Assembly: GCA_964607965.1 (NCBI GenBank)
Contig: CAZSMH010000080.1
Location: 1-7,075 of the forward strand
Source: SZUA-584 sp964607965
GTDB lineage: Bacteria > Bacillota > Clostridia > Christensenellales > SZUA-584
Reading direction: 5' to 3'
Length of the DNA: 7,075 nt
Shown here: positions 3,589 to 7,075 of the stretch, piece after piece
Numbering within the stretch: the first letter of the stretch is position 1
How the letters are laid out: each line of letters starts with the position of its first letter
Position numbers and translations under genes: made by a program
Notes under the pieces: generated by a model
What the model was told of the DNA's origin: nothing
What the model saw: only the letters and a program-made list of their open reading frames with translations
Database searches by the model: none

Positions 3589-4953
3589 CTACCCGCAAAG
3601 CTTTATTATCGCATTGGCCATTATCTGAGCGTTTTTTATAAGCGTATCAATTTCTATGTATTCATCAGGTCCATGTTCTACGCTGGGTTTTCCCGGAAAA
3701 AGCGGTCCGAATGTAACTGCATTATCAAAAGCGCGCGCATAAGTTGCTCCTCCCACAGCTTTGCAGTACGCAGGCTGACCTGTAACTTCGGTATATGCCT
3801 GTTTTAGCGTTTCTACAAGCAAACTGTCCTCGGGTACAAAATGAGGCTCCAGCGCATGCAAACGCCGGATATTAAATAATGAAAAATGTTTTTCCAGCTT
3901 TTCTTCAACCTGTTTTCTGGTATAAGATATGGGATACCTTATATCCAATAATGCTTTTATCGCATTATCTTTTTTCGACAGAACTCCCAGGTTAAACGTA
4001 AGCCTTCCCGAGTTATCGGATACATCAAGATCGATTGGCTCACCGTAATAATGAATGCCGATTTTTTCTGCCAGCACATCAAAACCCTCGTCTTTATATC
4101 CATAACGTGAGAGCGAGCTGATATATGCAAGAAGTGATGCCGCAGCGTTTATTCCGTTATGCGGGCGCGAACCGTGTGCGCTTTTGCCTGCAGATTTTAT
4201 CCTGACTAGCCCGTTTCCTATATCCTCGCTGCTGATCTGCCCGCCGATAGGACATATGTAACTGCGCATGCTGTTTTGTATTATATCAAAGGGAACAGAC
4301 ATAACACACTCAGCTTTATTCGGCACAACATTAACGCATGTACCGGAACTAAAACTTATTATGGGCGAGTCTTTATCAGTATTAAACGTTAGTTCCGTAT
4401 GCAAAAGCCCTTTTTCGGCATTAATGACAGGAAATTCCCCGTCGGGAGAAAAGGCGATATCCGGCAGAGGCTCGTGCTTTTTATAAAATTCGATGTCGTC
4501 CCAGCCGGATTCCTCGTCTGCGCCAAAAATCAGCCGAACCTTTTTATTAAGCTGTACGCAGTTATCACTTAAGACTTTTAATACATACAGTGCCGCTATC
4601 GCCGGGCCTTTATTGTCTATTGCTCCGCGTCCGTATATCCTGCCGTTCTTTTCTATTCCCTCAAAAGCACCCATAGTCCAGCCGTCCCCCTCCGGCACAA
4701 CATCAATATGGGTTAAAATTCCGAGCATTTCATCGCCGTCCCCGAAATCCACATATGCCATATGACCAAACAGGTTGACGCACTCCATATGCATTTTTTC
4801 AGCCGTGCTTTGAATAAACATCAGCGCATCAAAAATGCCTTTGCCGTAGGGCATATTAGGCAATGCAGAATCCTTTACGCTTTTTATTTTTAAAAAGCTC
4901 TTTAAGGTCTCAGCCATTTGGTGCCTGTACGGCTCAAAGCTAAAATCAATCAT
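3589..4953 (-). CDS. pepV: M20-family dipeptidase, PepV-like
   Basis: A 454-residue zinc peptidase of the M20 clan. Family activity: release of amino acids from dipeptides in the cytoplasm, using two metal ions. All expected ligands are visible: His82 and Asp84 in THIDVVP, the bridging Asp113 in GRGAIDNKG, the catalytic Glu147 and ligand Glu148 in GADEESGW, Asp171 in SPDGEFP, and His427 in SVEHGPDE. His260 in SAHGSRPHNG fits the lid-domain His that contacts the substrate in PepV. Order and spacing follow Lactobacillus PepV closely. The inserted lid/dimer domain spans roughly 185-385. The ATG at 4953 has AAGGAGG 7 bases upstream. It starts 23 bases after the uppP stop, so the two are co-transcribed. 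Substrate range cannot be read from sequence, and related Xaa-His or beta-Ala dipeptidases are possible. Confidence 0.93.
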   Translation of the reverse strand: MIDFSFEPYRHQMAETLKSFLKIKSVKDSALPNMPYGKGIFDALMFIQSTAEKMHMECVNLFGHMAYVDFGDGDEMLGILTHIDVVPEGDGWTMGAFEGIEKNGRIYGRGAIDNKGPAIAALYVLKVLSDNCVQLNKKVRLIFGADEESGWDDIEFYKKHEPLPDIAFSPDGEFPVINAEKGLLHTELTFNTDKDSPIISFSSGTCVNVVPNKAECVMSVPFDIIQNSMRSYICPIGGQISSEDIGNGLVRIKSAGKSAHGSRPHNGINAAASLLAYISSLSRYGYKDEGFDVLAEKIGIHYYGEPIDLDVSDNSGRLTFNLGVLSKKDNAIKALLDIRYPISYTRKQVEEKLEKHFSLFNIRRLHALEPHFVPEDSLLVETLKQAYTEVTGQPAYCKAVGGATYARAFDNAVTFGPLFPGKPSVEHGPDEYIEIDTLIKNAQIMANAIIKLCG

Positions 4954-4976
4954 TTATGAGCCTCCTTAATGCTATT

Positions 4977-5762
4977 TCACGCCCAGTTGATAAGCCCGAG
5001 TATATATCTGTCCAACAGTACAAAAATGCCAAGCGCTGCCACATAAACGGCAAATCCGTATAACCGTTTCCGGGTTATCAGCGCCAGCATAAACCTTATT
5101 GCAAAATAACCTGCTGCCGCGGCACACGCGGTACCTATAATTGTAGGCAGCCATTGAAATTCTATTATTGGTTGTTTTATAATTTTAATACCTTGAAACA
5201 GCACAGCGCCGATAATTGCAGGTATTGACATCAGGAACGAAAAGGCCGCGGCCTGCTTACGGCCTGCACCGCACATAAGACCTCCTGCGATAGTCGAGCC
5301 CGACCGAGAAACGCCGGGCAGTGTGCCGACAACCTGCATAAGTCCCATCACGGCTGCGATGCCGGTCTTTATTTCACGGCGTTTCCTCATTTTTGCGGCA
5401 ATTATCTCCGCTGCAGTAAGCAGCAGTGCAGTTAAAAGAAATGAATAGCCAAGCAGGTAACCGGTAAATGTGCTTTCTGCAAAGTCGTTGAGAAAAAGTG
5501 CATATACTACGGCGGGTATTGTTGCAACTACTAAATAGCCCATTTGATAGAAAGGCGGCTTAAATAACGAAATAATCTGTTTCCGCATTACGATAATCAC
5601 AGACACAAGCGTTCCGAGATGAAGCATTGTGTCAAAAAATATCTGCGGCTCCGCCAAACCGAATACGTTGTGCAGCAGCACAAGATGTCCGCTGCTCGAT
5701 ACCGGCAGAAACTCCGTTAAGCCCTGAACAATGCCAAGCACTATCGCTTCCAAAATACTCAT
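4977..5762 (-). CDS. uppP: Undecaprenyl-diphosphatase (BacA/UppP family)
   Basis: A 261-residue integral membrane enzyme that removes a phosphate from undecaprenyl diphosphate, recycling the lipid carrier for peptidoglycan and other envelope polymers; extra copies give bacitracin tolerance. Signature motifs are present: the N-terminal QGLTEFLPVSSSGH (13-26, with Glu17 and His26), FFDTMLHLGT (42-51), and PGVSRSGST (149-157) with the catalytic-region Arg153. Several hydrophobic helices run through to the C terminus (about 75-92, 100-122, 175-190, 205-230 and 235-250). Length matches the family. The ATG at 5762 has AGGAG 10 bases upstream, and an extended -10 promoter lies at 5794-5802. It is the first gene of the four-gene minus-strand operon. 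Confidence 0.96.
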   Translation of the reverse strand: MSILEAIVLGIVQGLTEFLPVSSSGHLVLLHNVFGLAEPQIFFDTMLHLGTLVSVIIVMRKQIISLFKPPFYQMGYLVVATIPAVVYALFLNDFAESTFTGYLLGYSFLLTALLLTAAEIIAAKMRKRREIKTGIAAVMGLMQVVGTLPGVSRSGSTIAGGLMCGAGRKQAAAFSFLMSIPAIIGAVLFQGIKIIKQPIIEFQWLPTIIGTACAAAAGYFAIRFMLALITRKRLYGFAVYVAALGIFVLLDRYILGLINWA

Positions 5763-5793
5763 AAGTCAATCTTCTCCTGCATATTGTTCTGCT

Positions 5794-5802
5794 ATTATAA
5801 CA
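5794..5802 (-). promoter_or_regulatory. Extended -10 promoter of the uppP operon
   Basis: On the minus strand TGTTATAAT is a perfect extended -10 (TGN-TATAAT) about 30 bases before the uppP ATG. No good -35 is seen at 17-18 bases, which an extended -10 can tolerate. The transcript would have a leader of about 25 bases. Confidence 0.65.
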
Positions 5803-5825
5803 GTATTGGTATGTTTTGCATAGGC

Positions 5826-5853
5826 ATGATATGCATATAAAAGATTATATCAT
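5826..5853. promoter_or_regulatory. 7-bp inverted repeat in the uppP-ilvE divergent region
   Basis: ATGATAT (5826-5832) and ATATCAT (5847-5853) are inverted copies 14 bases apart, upstream of both the uppP -10 and the ilvE -35. It could be an operator, but the AT-rich context makes chance plausible. Confidence 0.25.
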
Positions 5854-5878
5854 TTAATAATTTGTGGGGCTTATAATG

Positions 5879-5907
5879 TTGACTATACGGTTTATGAGGT
5901 ATACAAT
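5879..5907 (+). promoter_or_regulatory. Promoter of ilvE
   Basis: TTGACT (5879-5884), a 17-base spacer and TACAAT (5902-5907) make a strong sigma-A promoter. The start near 5914 leaves a leader of about 44 bases, too short for a T-box or classical leader-peptide attenuator. AGGAG (5944-5948) lies 9 bases before the ATG. Confidence 0.75.
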
Positions 5908-5957
5908 ACAATAAAATTTCTGGTTACAAAAACAGCTTATATTAGGAGATACACAAA

Positions 5958-7025
5958 ATGAATCTGACGGTTAATAAAACAAAAGAAAAGAAACAAAAGC
6001 CGCAGGATGAAACAAAACTGGGCTTCGGCAGAATTTTTACCGACCATATGCTGACTATACCTTTCAGTACAGAAAAAGGATGGCATGATGCGCAGATTCG
6101 TCCGTATGAAAATTTTTCGCTCTCCCCGGCATGTATGGTGCTTCATTACGGTCAAACGATTTTTGAAGGAATGAAAGCCTACCGTACGGAACAAAACAGT
6201 ATCAACCTCTTTAGGCCATGGGATAACATTTCCCGATTAAACTCGTCTGCAAAGAGGTTATGCATACCAAGCATTGATGAAGATTTTGCGCTCAAAGCGC
6301 TTTGCGAACTTTTAAAAATAGAACAGGACTGGATTCCAAGTTCTAAAGGCACATCGCTTTATATCCGCCCGACAATAATAGCAACGGATCCGTATCTTGG
6401 CGTCCGCCCGGGCAATGAATACCTGTTTTATATAATACTTTCACCCGTAGGTGCTTATTATGCATCGGGGCTTAAGCCTATTGATATATATGTGGAGGAT
6501 GAATACGTGCGTGCCGTAGTCGGCGGCACAGGAGCTGTAAAAACCGGCGGCAACTATGCAGCCAGCCTTGTTGCGTCTGATTTGGCAGCCAAAAAGGGTT
6601 ATTCCCAAGTGCTGTGGCTGGACGGCGTTGAAAGAAAATACGTTGAAGAAGTAGGCTCGATGAACATATTCTTTAAAATAAGAGGAGAGCTTTATACTTC
6701 TCCTCTTACAGGCAGCGTTCTGCCCGGCATCACGCGGGATTCCGTAATTCGCCTTGCAAGGGAAACGTTCGGCATCAACGTGCGTGAGGAACGCCTTGAA
6801 ATTTCAGACATCTTTAAAGAAAGCAAATCCGGCGGACTCGAAGAAGTTTTCGGAACGGGTACGGCGGCTGTTGTATCCCCGGTTGGAGGCCTTAATTGGG
6901 AAGACAAATACATCACCGTTGCAGATGGCAACATGGGCAAGCTTACACTGCAGCTTTATGACAAACTTACTGGTATACAATACGGCCGGGAGAAAGACGA
7001 GTTTGGCTGGATAATGACGCTGTAA
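5958..7025 (+). CDS. ilvE: Branched-chain amino acid aminotransferase
   Basis: A 355-residue fold-type IV PLP enzyme that interconverts Leu, Ile and Val with their 2-oxo acids using glutamate/2-oxoglutarate; it is the last step of branched-chain synthesis and the first of catabolism. The long-form BCAT signatures are clear: FGRIFTDHMLTI (23-34), LHYGQTIFEGMKAYR (62-76), YIRPT with phosphate-binding Arg137, the Schiff-base Lys195 in GAVKTGGNYAAS, the cofactor-nitrogen Glu in YVEEVGSMN (228-236), LPGITRDS (255-262) and GTGTAAVVSP (299-308). No frameshift is seen, and the length matches the Bacillus YwaA/YbgE type. The first 20 residues are Lys-rich and probably disordered. It is a single-gene unit with its own promoter and terminator, not beside other ilv or leu genes, so the direction of use (synthesis or degradation) is open. 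Confidence 0.96.
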   Translation: MNLTVNKTKEKKQKPQDETKLGFGRIFTDHMLTIPFSTEKGWHDAQIRPYENFSLSPACMVLHYGQTIFEGMKAYRTEQNSINLFRPWDNISRLNSSAKRLCIPSIDEDFALKALCELLKIEQDWIPSSKGTSLYIRPTIIATDPYLGVRPGNEYLFYIILSPVGAYYASGLKPIDIYVEDEYVRAVVGGTGAVKTGGNYAASLVASDLAAKKGYSQVLWLDGVERKYVEEVGSMNIFFKIRGELYTSPLTGSVLPGITRDSVIRLARETFGINVREERLEISDIFKESKSGGLEEVFGTGTAAVVSPVGGLNWEDKYITVADGNMGKLTLQLYDKLTGIQYGREKDEFGWIMTL

Positions 7026-7042
7026 TAATAAAAAATGCTGAT

Positions 7043-7073
7043 AAGCCAAGGCAAATAAGCTTTGGCTTTTTTA
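7043..7073 (+). terminator. Intrinsic terminator of ilvE
   Basis: AAGCCAAGGC and GCTTTGGCTT form a 10-bp stem with one G-T pair and loop AAATAA (7043-7068), then TTTT, beginning 18 bases after the stop codon. Confidence 0.88.
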
Positions 7074-7075
7074 TT

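Noticed and set aside
3050..3628. 192-codon plus-strand ORF across the DUF378 and small-protein genes
   Set aside because: It starts inside a bidirectional terminator and is antisense to two better-supported minus-strand genes. No ribosome site or recognisable domain is seen.
5914..5928. CodY box in the ilvE leader
   Set aside because: The best alignment to the 15-base CodY consensus matches only 9 positions and loses one half of the palindrome.
5914..5957. T-box or leader-peptide attenuator before ilvE
   Set aside because: The leader from the predicted start is only about 44 bases and contains no terminator hairpin or short Ile/Leu/Val-rich ORF.

Overview
The window looks like chromosomal DNA of a low-to-mid GC Firmicute, most likely a member of the Clostridia. 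This is inferred from strong AGGAGG-type ribosome sites, TTG starts, and the gene set: a UPF0210/PFL-family protein, DUF378, UppP, a PepV-type M20 dipeptidase and a long-form IlvE. I cannot name a species from sequence alone.

Left edge (1-880): the 3' part of a tyrosine-recombinase integrase runs in from outside the window and stops at 692. About 185 bases further on lies the 3' end of an intact tRNA-Arg(CCT) on the minus strand. The bases between hold two near-identical direct repeats, a lone tRNA T-loop-like motif and the terminator of the tRNA unit. This has the layout of one end of an integrated mobile element seated at a tRNA gene. The element body would lie to the left, outside the window.

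tRNA unit (877-1251, minus strand): one sigma-A-type promoter (1223-1251) drives a leader holding three degraded tRNA-Arg-like units, followed by the single intact tRNA-Arg. The four units share the D-arm/anticodon-loop half. The three upstream units are damaged in the 3' half, although two of them carry compensatory stem changes. This array is the most unusual structure in the window.

Middle (1254-3066): a UPF0210 gene (minus) and a 24-codon membrane-peptide gene (plus) are transcribed divergently from an AT-rich region of about 255 bases with two promoters and inverted repeats. The peptide gene converges on the operon to its right through two hairpin terminators.

Right (3077-5762, minus strand): a four-gene apparent operon, uppP - pepV-like dipeptidase - a small conserved-looking protein of unknown function - DUF378 membrane protein. 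UppP recycles the undecaprenyl lipid carrier and the M20 enzyme cleaves dipeptides, so the first two fit an envelope/peptide-salvage theme. The small ORF begins in the same frame just after the dipeptidase UAG stop. The DUF378 ribosome site lies in a 9-bp inverted repeat that could couple its translation to the gene before it.

Far right (5879-7073, plus strand): ilvE, a branched-chain aminotransferase, is a single-gene unit with a clear promoter, ribosome site and terminator, divergent from uppP.

Everything from the UPF0210 gene rightward looks like ordinary core genome. Accessory character is confined to the left 1.2 kb. I did not find a defence locus or CRISPR array.
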